A stretch of DNA of 64,000 bases from Streptacidiphilus sp. 4-A2. GTDB lineage: Bacteria; Actinomycetota; Actinomycetes; Streptomycetales; Streptomycetaceae. Location: positions 3,286,001-3,350,000 of the forward strand of contig JAAFYY010000001.1 in NCBI GenBank assembly GCA_014284505.1, in the 5' to 3' direction. Position numbers and translations under genes: made by a program. The notes below the pieces were generated by a model that searched no databases, was not told the DNA's origin, and worked only from the letters and a program-made list of their open reading frames with translations. Below are positions 24,819 through 35,590 of this stretch, in pieces. The stretch's first letter is position 1, and each line of letters begins with the position of its first letter.

Positions 24819-24849
24819 CCGGACGCCGCGCGCCACGCGCGCCGTCCGG
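24819..24849. terminator. Bidirectional terminator-like hairpin
   Basis: CCGGACGCCGCGCG (24819-24832), loop CCA, CGCGCGCCGTCCGG (24836-24849): a 14-bp stem with one mismatch between the convergent ends of the ferredoxin and betA genes. No U-tract, as is usual for actinomycete hairpins. Confidence 0.6.
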
Positions 24850-24865
24850 TCCACGGGGCGGCGGG

Positions 24866-26528
24866 TCAGCCGCCGGTCACGGCCGGGCGGTGGCGGTAGA
24901 ACTCGGCGGTGTCGGGCTCCAGGGGCGTGTTTCCCAGCAGCAGATCGGCGGCCTTCTCGGCCAGCATCATCACCGGGGCGTAGATGTTGCCGTTGGTGAC
25001 GTACGGCATCGCGGACGCGTCGACCACATGCAGCCCCTCCAGGCCGTGCACCCCCAGCGTGGCCGGGTCCAGCACCGACATCCCGTCGGTGCCCATCCTC
25101 GCGGTGCAGGAGGGGTGCAGGGCGGTCTCGCCGTCCTGGGACATCCACCGCAGGATCTCCTCGTCCGTCTCCACCTGCGGGCCGGGGGAGATCTCGCCGT
25201 CGCTGTAGTCGGCGAAGGGGGCCTGCTGAGGATCCGGCGGGTGACCCGGATCGCCTCCACCCACTCCCGGCGGTCCTGCTCGGTGGAGAGGTAGTTGAAC
25301 CTCAGCGCCGGGTGCTCGCGCGGATCCCTCGACTTGATCTTCACCGAGCCGCGGGCGTCGGAGTACATGGGACCGATGTGCACCTGGTACCCGTGCCCGC
25401 CCGCGGGCGCGGAGCCGTCGTAGCGCACCGCGATGGGCAGGAAGTGGAACATCAGGTTGGGGTAGTCGACGTCCTCGTTGCTGCGGACGAAACCGCCGCC
25501 CTCGAAGTGGTTGGTCGCCCCGGGCCCCTGACGCAGGAACAGCCACTGCGCACCGATGAAGGGCCGGCGCCACATCTTCATGGCCGGCTGCACCGACACC
25601 GGCTGCTTGCACGCGTGCTGGACGTACACCTCCAGATGGTCCTGGAGGTTCTCGCCCACGCCGGGCAGGTGCTGGACGGTCCCGATGCCGAGCGCGCCCA
25701 GCTCCGCCGAGTTGCCCACGCCGGAAAGCTGGAGCAGCTGCGGGAGTTGACCGCGCCGCCGCAGAGGATCACCTTGCCGCCGCTCACCCGCTCCAGCCGG
25801 CCGCGTCGGCTGTACTCGACGCCGGTCGCGCGCCTGCCGTCGAAGAGCACCCGGGTGACCATGGCCCGGGTGCGCACCTCAAGGTTGCGGCGGTGCATGA
25901 CCGGATGCAGATAGGCGCGGGCGGCGCTGAGGCGGCGGCCGCGGCTCAGGTTCCGGTCGAAGGCCGCGAAGCCCTCCTGGCGGTAGCCGTTGACATCGTC
26001 GGTCAGCGGGTATCCCGCCTGCTGGACGGCCTCGAAGAAGGCGGAGAACAGCGGGTTCCCGACCGGTCCGCGCTCCAGCGTCAGCGGCCCGTCGTGCCCG
26101 CGGAAGACGCCGCTCTCGTCGGCGAGGCAGTTCTCCATCCGCTTGAAGTACGGGAGGCAGTGGGCGTAGTCCCAATCCTTCATGCCCGGATCTGCCGCCC
26201 AGCGCTCGTAGTCGAGCGGGTTGCCGCGCTGGAAGATCATGCCGTTGATGCTGCTGGAGCCGCCGAGCACCTTGCCCCGGGCGTGGTAGACCCGCCGCCC
26301 GTTCATGAACGGCTCCGGCTCGGACTCGTACTTCCAGTCGTAGAAGCGGCTGCCGATGGGAAAGGTCAGCGCGGCCGGCATGTGGATGAAGACGTCCCAG
26401 GGATAGTCGGGCCGCCCGGCCTCCAGTACCAGCACCCGGTTGGCAGGGTCGGCGCTGAGCCGGTTCGCGAGTGCGCAGCCGGCAGAGCCTCCACCGACGA
26501 TGACGAAGTCGTACTGCTGCAAGGTCAT
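24866..26528 (-). CDS. betA: GMC oxidoreductase, choline dehydrogenase-like
   Basis: FAD-dependent alcohol oxidase/dehydrogenase of about 554 residues that would oxidise choline to betaine aldehyde. FAD motif [17 protein letters not shown] at residues 8-24, GMC signature [19 protein letters not shown], catalytic His in HPSCTARMG and the late motif [20 protein letters not shown]. Frame changes near 25735 (ILCGGAVNS to [12 protein letters not shown]) and near 25230 (ILSRPP to [10 protein letters not shown]) are needed. Placement among betB, betaine oxygenase and sox genes supports the choline role; other GMC alcohols are possible. Confidence 0.87.
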
Positions 26529-26684
26529 GGTGTCCTGCCGTTGCTCTCGGCACCTGGAGGGGTGCGGTACCAAACCGTGCGGAAGGCTGCTCGGCCTTCT
26601 CTGCTCTGGCGGGTGCTGCGACGTCATGAGGGACCTGTGCGAGGCCGGGCCGACGCGCGGCCCCGGCCTGCGGCGTGGGCAGTA

Positions 26685-26703
26685 AGTTTCGCTAGGCGAA
26701 ACT
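26685..26703. promoter_or_regulatory. Perfect palindrome in the betA-sox intergenic region
   Basis: AGTTTCGCTAGGCGAAACT: 8-bp arms around TAG. Nearby, CACTGCGCAACAGT (26711-26724) carries the GCGCAAC core. Placement about 160 bp upstream of betA and 240 bp upstream of soxB suits a divergent control site. Confidence 0.6.
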
Positions 26704-26776
26704 GTGTTCACACTGCGCAACAGTCTCCGAGATCGGGCCCGAGCCAGTCAAGGCCCCACCCACCTCTTGCCAGATT

Positions 26777-26806
26777 GTTGTTATAGGCGCAACAGTATGC
26801 GTAATC
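26777..26806 (+). promoter_or_regulatory. Operator-like site upstream of soxB
   Basis: GTTGTTATAGGCGCAAC (26777-26793) followed by AGTATGCGTAA. It matches the site over the iclR start in spacing (GTTG-N7-CGCAAC) and in the TATGC that follows. Confidence 0.55.
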
Positions 26807-26938
26807 CGAAACAATGCCGAGGAGGCTGGGCCGGCCGGAACGCCGTGCAGTGGGCACCAGAACCCGGGTGCGGCTCAGCGGCGCCCCTCCCGACGTCCTC
26901 CACTGATCCCGACGCCGCACCTCTCCAGGAGTCCAGCG

Positions 26939-28155
26939 TTGTCCCACCAGCTGCCCGAACACCCCGACTGGCTGTGGCGCACCCCCGACCCCAAGCGCTC
27001 CTACGACGTGGTCGTCGTCGGCGCCGGAGGCCACGGCCTGGCCACCGCCTACTACCTGGCCCGCAACCACGGCATCAGCAACGTCGCGGTGCTCGAACGC
27101 GGCTGGCTGGCCGGCGGCAACATGGCCAGGAACACCACCATCATCCGGTCCAACTACCTGTGCGAGGAGAGCGCGGCGCTGTACGAGCACGCGCTCAAGC
27201 TGTGGGAGGTGCTGCCGGACGAGCTGGAGTACGACTTCCTCTTCAGCCAGCGCGGCGTGCTCAACCTGGCCCACACCCTCCAGGACGTCCGCGAGGGCAA
27301 CCGCAGGGTCAACGCCAACCGGCTGGGCGGGGTCGACGCGCAGTGGCTCGACACCGGCCAGGTGCGCGACTTCTGTCCCATCGTCAACACCTCCCCCGAC
27401 ATCCGCCACCCCGTTCTCGGCGCGACGCTGCAACCCCGCGCCGGCATCGCCAAACACGACCATGTCGCGTGGGCGCTGGCCCGCAGGGCGGACGCGTACG
27501 GGGTCGACCTGATCCAGGGCTGCGAGGTCACCGGGTTCCTGCGGGACGGCGGCCGGGTGGTGGGGTGCAGACCAACCGGGGCCCGATCGCCGCCGGGCGG
27601 GTCGCGCTGGCAGCCGCCGGCCACAGCAGCGTCCTGGCCGACCTGGCCGGGCTGCGGCTGCCACTGCAGAGCCACCCGCTTCAGGCGCTCGTCTCCGAGC
27701 TCCTGGAACCCGTGCACCCCACCGTGGTGATGTCCAACCACGTGCACGTGTACGTGAGTCAGGCGCACAAGGGCGAGCTGGTCATGGGCGCCGGCGTCGA
27801 CTCCTACAACGGCTACGGGCAGCGCGGCTCCTTTCATCTGATCGAGCGTCAGATGGCGGCCGCGCTGGAGCTGTTCCCGGTCTTCGCCAGGGCGCACGTG
27901 CTGCGCACCTGGGGCGGCATCGTCGACGTCACCCCCGACGCCTCGCCGATCATCGGCCCGACGCCGGTCGGCAACCTCTTCCTCAACTGCGGCTGGGGCA
28001 CCGGCGGCTTCAAGGCCACACCTGCCTCCGGATGGGTGTACGCGCACGCCATCGCCACCGGTGAGCCGCATCCGCTGGCCGAGGCCTTCACCCTGGAGCG
28101 GTTCACCACCGGCGCCCTGATCGACGAGCACGGCGCCGCCGCCGTGGCCCACTGA
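26939..28155 (+). CDS. soxB: Sarcosine oxidase, beta subunit
   Basis: FAD-binding subunit of heterotetrameric sarcosine oxidase, about 406 residues: [20 protein letters not shown] near residue 24, [14 protein letters not shown] with the flavin-linked region, and C-terminal [14 protein letters not shown]. It oxidises sarcosine to glycine. The TTG start follows AGGAG by seven bases; no ATG or GTG fits the family N-terminus ([20 protein letters not shown]). One base is lost near 27568 (GGRVVG to [15 protein letters not shown]). First gene of soxBDAG. Confidence 0.92.
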
Positions 28156-28181
28156 CCCACACCGACCCGGCAGGAGTCCTC

Positions 28182-28463
28182 ATGCTGCTGATCGCCTGTC
28201 CCTGGTGCGGCGAACGCGAAGAGCTGGAGTTCCACTACGGCGGCCAGGCCCATGTCGCCCACCCGGCCGAGCCGGAGGGCCTGTCCGACAGCCAGTGGGG
28301 CGAGTACCTCTTCGTCCGCGACAACCCCAAGGGCCCGTTCGCCGAACGCTGGTCGCACTCCGCCGGCTGCCGCCGCTGGTTCAACGTCGTCCGGCACACC
28401 GTCACCCACGAGATCCTGGCCGTCTACCCGGCCGGCCAGCCGAAGCCGGTGATCCTCCCATGA
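28182..28463 (+). CDS. soxD: Sarcosine oxidase, delta subunit
   Basis: Intact 93-residue zinc-binding subunit. CPWCGEREELEF carries two of the zinc ligands and WSHSAGCRRWFNVVR the others. It is structural in the tetramer. ATG follows CAGGAG; the stop overlaps the soxA ATG (ATGA at 28460). Confidence 0.95.
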   Translation: MLLIACPWCGEREELEFHYGGQAHVAHPAEPEGLSDSQWGEYLFVRDNPKGPFAERWSHSAGCRRWFNVVRHTVTHEILAVYPAGQPKPVILP

Positions 28464-31353
28464 GCGACCCGTTCCGTCTGCCCCACCGCCCGGCCCGCCG
28501 CCTGCCCGCCGGCGGACGCGTCGACCGCTCCGCTCCCCTGCGCTTCACCTACGACGGGACGCGGTACACCGGACTGCGCGGCGACACCCTCGCCTCCGCC
28601 CTGCTCGCCAACGGCGTGGCGGGTGCCTCCCCCAGCCTCTACCGCGGGCGGCCGCGCGGCATCGCCACGGCCGGAGTGGAGGAACCCAACGCCCTGGTCC
28701 AGGTCGCCGGGCCCGGTTCGGAGCCCATGCTGCTCGCGACCACCCTCGAACTGTACGAGGGCCTGACCGCGACCGGCCTGTCCGGCCGCGGCCGCCTCGA
28801 CCCGGGGCCCGACCCGGCGGTCTACGACAAGATGCACCTCCACACCGAGGTCCTGGTCGTCGGCGCGGGCCCGGCCGGCCTTGCCGCCGCCCTCGCCGCC
28901 GGGCGGTCGGGCGCCCGGGTCGTCCTGGTCGACGACCAGCCCGAGCCCGGCGGCTCGCTGCTCGCCGGACACGAGGAGATCGACGGCGTCCCCGCCCTCG
29001 ACTGGGTCGCGGCCGTCCGCGAGGAACTGGCGGCGCGGCCCGGGGTCCGGATCCTCACCAGGTCGACCGCCACCGGCTACTACGACCACAACTACCTGCT
29101 CGTCGCCGAGCACCGCACCGACCACCTCGGCCCGCACCCCGTCCCGGGCGTCTCCCGGCAGCGGCTGTGGCACATCCGGGCCCGGCGGGTGGTCCTGGCA
29201 ACCGGATCGCACGAGCGGCCGATGGTCTTCGCCGGCAACGACCTGCCCGGCGTGATGTCCGCCGCCGCCGTGCGGGCGTACGTCAACCGGTACGCCGTGC
29301 TGCCCGGCCACCGTGCCGTCGTGCTGACCACCAACGACCACGCCTACGCCACCGCGCTCGACCTGGTCGCGGCCGGGGCTGAGGTGTCCGCGCTCGTCGA
29401 CACCAGGCCGGAGCCGCCGGCCGGCCTGGTCGACGCCGCGCGCCGCGCCGGGATCGAGGTCGTCACCGGATCGTGTGTGGTGGGCGCCTACGGGGACGCG
29501 GCCGTCGCGGCCGTGCGCACCGCCGCGCTCGACGCCGACGACGCCGTCACCGGCCCGGTCCGCGACCTGGCCTGCGACCTGCTCGCCGTCTCGGGGGGCT
29601 GGAGCCCGGCCGTGCAGCTGTGGAGCCAGGCCCAGGGCACCACCCGCTACGACGAGGACCTGGCCGCGTTCGTCCCCGCGCGGGCGGCGCAGCACGTCGA
29701 CATCGTCGGAGCCGCGCGCGGCGTCCTCGACCTGGCCGGCTGTCTCGACGGCGGCTTCGCCGCCGGAGCGGAGGCGGCCCGGTCGGCCGGATTCCCGGCC
29801 GCGGTGCCCGCCACCCCCGCCAACTCCGGTGACACACGGCCCTCCCGGCCGCGACCGGTCTGGCTGGTGCCGGGCGAGGACGGCGACCCGTCCACCTGGC
29901 ACGACCACTTCGTCGACCTCCAGCGCGACGCCACCGTCGCGGACGTGCACCGGGCCGTCCGGGCCGGGATGCGCTCGGTCGAGCACATCAAGCGGTACAC
30001 CACCATCGGCACCGCGCACGACCAGGGCAAGGCGTCCGCGGTGAGCGCCACCGGCGTCATCGCCCGGCTGCTCGGCGCCCGCACCCCGGGTGACGTCGGC
30101 ACGACCACCTACCGCGGCCCGTATGTGCCGGTCCCCTTCGCGCTGCTCGCCGGGCGCGAACGCGGCCCGCTCTTCGACCCCGTGCGCACCACCGCGATCC
30201 ACCCCTGGCACACCGCGCACGGCGCGGTCTTCGAGAACGTCGGCCAGTGGCAGCGCCCACGGTACTTCCCCCTGGCCGGGGAGGACATGGACGCGGCCGT
30301 GCTGCGCGAGTGCCGCGCGGCCCGCGCGGGCGTCGCGGTGATGGACGCCACCACCCTCGGCAAGATCGACGTGATCGGCCCCGACGCGGGCGCGTTCCTG
30401 AACCGTGTCTACACCAACGCCTTCGCCAGGCTCGCCGTGAACTCCGCGCGCTACGGGATGATGTGCCGCGCCGACGGCATGGTCTTCGACGACGGCGTGA
30501 CCCTGCGGCTGGCGGAGGACCACTACCTGATGACAACGACGACGGGCAACGCCGCGGGCGTCCTGGACTGGCTGGAGGAGTGGCTCCAGACCGAGTGGCC
30601 CGAACTGCGGGTACGGCTCACCTCGGTCACCGAGCAGTGGGCCACCGTCGCCGTGGTCGGCCCCCGCTCCCGCGAGGTCCTCGGCGCGCTCGTCCCGGAC
30701 CTGGACGTGTCCAACGACGCCTTCCCGTTCATGACGGCCCGTGAGACCCGGCTCGCCAACGGCGTGGAGGCGCGGATCTGCCGGATCTCCTTCTCCGGCG
30801 AACTGGCCTTCGAGATCAATGTCGCGAGCTGGTACGGCCTGGCCGTCTGGGAGTCGGTGATCGAGGCAGGCCGGCCGCTGGGCATCACCCCCTACGGCAC
30901 CGAGACCATGCACGTGCTGCGGGCCGAGAAGGGCTACCCCATCGTCGGCCAGGACACCGACGGCACGGTCACCCCCTGGACCTGGGCATGGAGTGGCTCG
31001 TCTCCAGGCAGAAGGACTTCATCGGAAAACGCTCGTTCCGACGGAGCGACACCAGCCGCAGCGACCGCAGGCAACTCGTCGGCCTGCTGCCGGTCGACCC
31101 GGCCGTGCTGCTGCCGGAGGGCGCGCAGCTGGTCGCCGACGCCGAAGCGGCCCTGCCCGTCCGGGCGCTGGGACATGTCACCTCCAGCTACCGCAGCGCC
31201 GCCCTCGGCCGCACCTTCGCCCTGGCGCTGATCGCGGGCGGGCGGGAACGGCTGGGCGAGACGGTGTACGCACCGCTGCCCGGCGGCGTCATCGCGGCGA
31301 CCGTCACCGACAGCGTCCTCTATGACCCGAAGGGAACCCGCCGTGACGGCTGA
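28460..31353 (+). CDS. soxA: Sarcosine oxidase, alpha subunit
   Basis: About 965 residues. N-terminal 2Fe-2S-like fold region (FTYDGTRYTGLRGDTLASAL), then the NAD-binding domain (VLVVGAGPAGLAAALAAGRS, VVLATGSHERPMVFAGND), then a C-terminal GcvT-like folate domain (AGVAVMDATTLGKIDVIGPD, SFSGELAFEINVASWYGLAV) that captures the methylene group as 5,10-methylene-tetrahydrofolate. One base is lost near 30983 (TVTPWT to DLGMEWLVSRQKDFIGKRSF). Translation is coupled to soxD and to soxG. Confidence 0.94.
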
Positions 31354-32032
31354 CACCCTGCGGCGCAGCCCGCTCGGGCACCTCGCCGCAGTCTTCGCCG
31401 AGCACTCGACCCCAGCTGAGCCCTCGCCCGCCGGTGAGCCCTCGCGCGCCGCTGAGCCCTCGCGCGCCGCTGAGCCTTCGATCGCCGCTGAGCGGTGCGC
31501 GCGGCTGCGCGAAGTGCCCTTCCTGGCACAGCTCGACCTCCAGCTGGAGCCGGGCGGACCGGCCGCGCAACGGATCGCGGCGGCGCTGGGCACGCCGCTG
31601 CCGACCGCCCCGAACAGCGTCGCCGAAGCAGGCGAGCTGCGGGTGCTCTGGCTCGGACCGCAGGAGTGGCTGGTGATCGGCCCGGACGGCTCCGCGCCCG
31701 CCACGGCCGCCCTGCTGAGCGCGGCGCTGCGGGGCGAGCCCGGATCCGTGGTGGACGTCTCCGCCAACCGCACGACCCTGGAGCTGTCCGGCCGAACCGC
31801 CCGCGAGGTCCTCGCGAAGGGCTGCGCCCTCGACCTGCACCCGCGTGCCTTCGGTCCGGGTGACTGCGCCCAGACGCTGCTGTCCACCGTCCATGTGATT
31901 CTCGACCAGATCGACCGGACCGACGCCGGGCCGACCTACCGGCTCCTGGTGCGCGGGTCCTTCGCGCAGTACCTGTCCGACTGGCTGCTCGACGCGATGG
32001 AGGAGTACCGGCACCCGCCACTCACGCCCTGA
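31343..32032 (+). CDS. soxG: Sarcosine oxidase, gamma subunit
   Basis: Smallest catalytic-complex partner of SoxBDA, 229 residues, intact. Family blocks: LRVLWLGPQEWLVIGPDG, VVDVSANRTTLELSG, LLVRGSFAQYLSDWLLDAM. GTG at 31343 (TADTLRRSPLGHLAAVF) is preferred because GAAGGGA precedes it; an ATG at 31322 is in frame upstream. Either start overlaps the soxA end. The N-terminal third contains an insertion of repeated AEPSRA hexapeptides. Confidence 0.9.
   Translation: MTADTLRRSPLGHLAAVFAEHSTPAEPSPAGEPSRAAEPSRAAEPSIAAERCARLREVPFLAQLDLQLEPGGPAAQRIAAALGTPLPTAPNSVAEAGELRVLWLGPQEWLVIGPDGSAPATAALLSAALRGEPGSVVDVSANRTTLELSGRTAREVLAKGCALDLHPRAFGPGDCAQTLLSTVHVILDQIDRTDAGPTYRLLVRGSFAQYLSDWLLDAMEEYRHPPLTP
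31418..31489 (+). repeat. Four 18-bp tandem repeats inside soxG
   Basis: Units at 31418, 31436, 31454 and 31472; the middle two are identical (GAGCCCTCGCGCGCCGCT). They encode EPSPAG, EPSRAA, EPSRAA and EPSIAA, an in-frame, low-complexity expansion between residues 26 and 49. Confidence 0.9.
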
Positions 32033-32233
32033 CCGCCCGCTGACCCAGCCGACCCCGGCGACCCGGCGACCCCGGCGACCCCGGCGACGAAGGCAGCGCA
32101 CCCGGACAAGCCGAAGCGTCGCCGCAAACCTTTTTGGACCAATTCACCCGCTTGCTCCGCCGCGATGCCGCCGTACTCGGGCAATCGGCGTGGTATGTAC
32201 ATATTTATCCAATTTATACCTTTACTAGCATGC

Positions 32234-33445
32234 ATGGCATCGACACTGACTCATCAGAAGCGCCTGTTCGCGGCCCTCTTCGGCGCCGCTTCCCTGGTCG
32301 CCGCCCTTGTTCCGTCGGCCCCGGCATCCGCCGCGGCCGACAACGGGCACCGGACCAGCTGCGTGGCCTCGCCGACGCCCACGCGCGGCCCCGCCCTCAA
32401 GATCCTCGACATCGCCAGGACGGCCAAGCAGCAGTACGGCCTGAAATCCGTCATCCTCAAAGTCACCCAGGGCAAGCGCAACCTGCTCACCACCGCCCTG
32501 GGCGAGTCCATGACGGGCATCCCCGCCGATACGGACATGCACTTCCGCACCGGCTCCGTCGGCATCGCCTACATGGGCATCATCCTGCTCCAGCTGGCCG
32601 AGGAACGCGTGGTCAACATCGACGACCCGATCTCGCGCTGGCTTCCGCATGTCCCGCACGCGAACGAGATCACGCTGCGGATGCTCGCGAACTCCACCTC
32701 GGGCCTGCACGACTACGTCATCGACCCGTTGTTCGGGGCCGAGCTCGAAGCCCAGCCGTTCAAGTACTGGACCGAGGACGAACTGCTCGCGTTCCCGTTC
32801 AGCCACACCCTCTGGTACGCGCCCGGGACCAACTGGAGCTACTCGCACGCCAACTTCGTCCTGCTCGGCGAAGCTCTGTCGAAGATCACCGGCAAGCCGC
32901 TCGACACTCTGCTGCGGGAGCGCGTCCTCGGTCCGCTCCACCTGGACAACACCTTCATCAACGCCAAGCCGCCGATTCCCTACCCGGTGCACGCGTTCAC
33001 CTCCGAGCGCGGCACCTACGAGGAATCCACCTACTGGAACCCGTCCTGGACCACCGCCCACGGAGCGATCCTCACCCAGAACGTCTGCGACCTGGCCACC
33101 TCCGCCCGCGCCGTCGGTTCGGGCACGCTGCTCTCCCCAGCGGCGTACAAGTTCCAGCTCAACCCGGGCACGGTCGGGCTCGGCAACCCCAACGCCTGCC
33201 CGCCCGGCATCTGCCGGCTCAACACCGAGGCCGCGCACTACGGCATCGGCCTCCAGGTGATCAACACCTGGGTCGTGCAGAACCCGTCGTTCTCCGGCTA
33301 CTTCGCCATCCAGGCGTACCTGCCGTCCCAGCAGCTGTCCATCGCCGTCAACACCACCGACGGCCCCGCCGCCACACCGAACACCAACTACGCCCAGACG
33401 ATCGCCGACAGCATCGCCGCGTACCTCGCGCCGGCCACCCGCTGA
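32234..33445 (+). CDS. Secreted serine-hydrolase (class C beta-lactamase) homologue with altered active site
   Basis: Intact protein of about 403 residues with a signal peptide (MASTLTHQKRLFAALFGAAS, then LVAALVPSAPASA). The fold blocks of the beta-lactamase/D-Ala carboxypeptidase family are clear: MHFRTGSVGIAYMGIILLQL, ISRWLPHVPHANEITLRMLA, NSTSGLHDY, WYAPGTNWSYSHANFVLLGE. The position of the catalytic SxxK reads SVGI, so the Lys is absent, and YxN reads YSH. Hydrolase activity is therefore doubtful; it may be a binding protein. Upstream is an unusually AT-rich stretch (32190-32233). Longer in-frame starts exist at 32165. Confidence 0.75.
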   Translation: MASTLTHQKRLFAALFGAASLVAALVPSAPASAAADNGHRTSCVASPTPTRGPALKILDIARTAKQQYGLKSVILKVTQGKRNLLTTALGESMTGIPADTDMHFRTGSVGIAYMGIILLQLAEERVVNIDDPISRWLPHVPHANEITLRMLANSTSGLHDYVIDPLFGAELEAQPFKYWTEDELLAFPFSHTLWYAPGTNWSYSHANFVLLGEALSKITGKPLDTLLRERVLGPLHLDNTFINAKPPIPYPVHAFTSERGTYEESTYWNPSWTTAHGAILTQNVCDLATSARAVGSGTLLSPAAYKFQLNPGTVGLGNPNACPPGICRLNTEAAHYGIGLQVINTWVVQNPSFSGYFAIQAYLPSQQLSIAVNTTDGPAATPNTNYAQTIADSIAAYLAPATR

Positions 33446-33565
33446 CCTGATCAGGGCGCCCGGCACCCGGGGGCTGGTTCGGGCGCGGCCCGAACCAGCC
33501 CTCCAGGAAGGCCAGTTGCTCAAGCGCCGGAACCCAACAGCGCAGAGCCCAACAGCGCGCAGAGC

Positions 33566-33600
33566 GCAGACCGCAGACCGCAGACCGCAGACCGCAGACC
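33566..33600. repeat. Five tandem 7-bp repeats
   Basis: GCAGACC repeated five times, preceded by related GCAGAGC units, in the region upstream of the flavin dehydrogenase gene. Simple repeat; copy number may vary. Confidence 0.9.
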
Positions 33601-33694
33601 GCCGCGGGACCGTACCCTGGCATCCGGTCCCGCAGTACCCCCTCGCCCGCAAGCCGCACCACGCGTATCACGCTCCTGCCAGCAAGGATCTCCC

Positions 33695-35370
33695 ATGGAC
33701 GCTGACGTCATCATCGTCGGAGCAGGCCTGGCCGGCCTCACCGCCGCCCACGAACTCACCTCCCGCGGCCGGAAAGTGGCCCTGGTCGACCAGGAGAACG
33801 CCACCAACCTCGGCGGCCAGGCCTGGTGGTCCTTCGGCGGACTGTTCCTGGTCGACACCCCCGAACAGCGCCGCCTGGGTGTGCGGGACTCCTTCGAACT
33901 GGCCTGGAACGACTGGCAGGGCAGCGCCCAGTTCGACCGCCTGGACGACGCGGACTCCTGGGCGGTGCGCTGGGCCCGCGCCTACGTAGAGTTCGCCGCG
34001 GGCGAGAAGCGCGCCTGGCTGGCCGCGCAGGGCCTCTCCTTCCTGCCCACCGTCGGCTGGGCAGAACGCGGTGACCTGCGCGCGGACGGGCACGGCAACT
34101 CCGTCCCGCGCTTCCATGTCACCTGGGGCACCGGCACCGGCGTGGTCGAGCCCTTCGCCCGCCACGCCGTCCAGGCCACGGCCGCCGGACTGCTCACCTT
34201 CCACCACCGGCACCGGGTCGACGAACTCGTGCTCAGCGACGGCGTGGTGACCGGCGTGCAGGGCCGACTGCTGGCCGCGGACGACTCCGCGCGCGGCGTC
34301 ACCTCCAACCGCGAGGAGGTCGGCGACTTCCACCTCACCGCCCAGGCGGTGATCCTCACCACCGGCGGCATCGGCGCCGACCACGACCTGGTGCGCCGCC
34401 ACTGGCCCGAGCGGCTGGGCACGCCACCCCGGCACATGGTCACCGGCGTGCCCGCCTATGTCGACGGCCGGATGCTGGACATCAGCGCCCGGGCCGGTGC
34501 CCGGCTGGTCAACCGCGACCGCATGTGGCACTACACCGGGGCCTGCACAACTGGTCCCCGGTCTGGCCCGGCCACGGCATCCGGATCCTGCCCGGTCCCT
34601 CCTCCCTCTGGTTCGACGCCCTGGGCCGCCGCCTCCCGGCCCCGTGCCTGCCCGGCTACGACACCCTCGGCACCTTGCGCCACCTGCGCACCACAGCCGA
34701 CCTGGCCGAGCACGACCACTCCTGGTTCGTGCTCACCCAGAAGATCATCGAGAAGGAGTTCGCACTCTCCGGCTCCGAGCAGAACCCCGACATCACCGCC
34801 AAGGACCGCCGCGCGTTCCTGCGCGACCGTGTCCTCGGCAAGGGCGCGCCCGCCCCGGTCGAGGCCTTCAAGCAGCACGGCGCGGACTTCGTGGTCGCCG
34901 CCACTCTGGAGGAGCTGGTCTCGAAGATGAACGCGCTGACGGCCGAACCGCTGCTCGACGCCGCCTCGATGCGGCGCCAGATCCAGGCACGTGACCTGCA
35001 ACTCGCCAACCCCTACAGCAAGGACGCGCAGGTCCAGGGCATCCGCAACTCCCGCCGCTACCTGGGCGACCGCCTCGGCCGCACCGCCGCCCCGCACCGC
35101 CTGCTCGACCCGGCGGCCGGACCCCTGATCGGGGTCAAACTGCATGTGCTCACCCGCAAGTCCCTCGGCGGCATCCAGACCGACCTCAACTCCCGCGCGC
35201 TGCGCCCCGACGGCACCCCGCTGCCCGGCCTCTACGCCGCCGGCGAGGTGGCCGGCTTCGGCGGCGGCGGTGTCCACGGCTACAACGCCCTGGAAGGCAC
35301 CTTCCTCGGCGGCTGCCTCTTCTCCGGCCGCGCAGCAGGCCGCGCCGCGGCGCAGGCCACCGCGAGCTGA
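33695..35370 (+). CDS. FAD-binding dehydrogenase, 3-ketosteroid dehydrogenase/fumarate reductase-like
   Basis: Flavoprotein of about 559 residues. FAD motif DVIIVGAGLAGLTAAHELTS at residues 4-23, ATNLGGQAWWSFGGLFLVDT next, and the C-terminal FAD segment LPGLYAAGEVAGFGGGGVHG. The family groups with ketosteroid-delta1-dehydrogenase-like flavoproteins often annotated only as FAD-binding dehydrogenase; the substrate is unknown. One base is lost near 34545 (MWHYTG to GLHNWSPVWPGHGI). ATG follows AAGGATCTCCC. No operon partner is evident. Confidence 0.85.
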
Positions 35371-35590
35371 CGCCGGCAGGGGTGTGCGAACGCCGAAGTG
35401 TCGCGTCCGGGGAAGTCTGTAACGTGCAACTGCTCGACGCCGTGGCAGGCACGGGACAGCAGATGCTGCTGTCCAGCGGCGGCGGGGCCTGGGCGGTGCT
35501 GGTGTCGGGGCGGCTCGGAGAGACTTCGGAAGGTGCGTGCAACCTTCTCTGGAGCCGCCGCATTAGCCGGGCAGGAAAGGAGGTGCTGCT

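Larger units (their letters stand above)
26529..26938. other. Intergenic regulatory region between betA and soxB
   Basis: No gene is seen in these 410 bases. The right half is AT-richer than its surroundings and holds three operator-like sites, listed separately. It must contain the divergent promoters of betA and the sox operon. Confidence 0.6.

Noticed and set aside
28424-30913. 829-codon minus-strand frame opposite soxA
   Set aside because: Shadow of a well-recognised gene; the product is low-complexity and no ribosome site precedes it.
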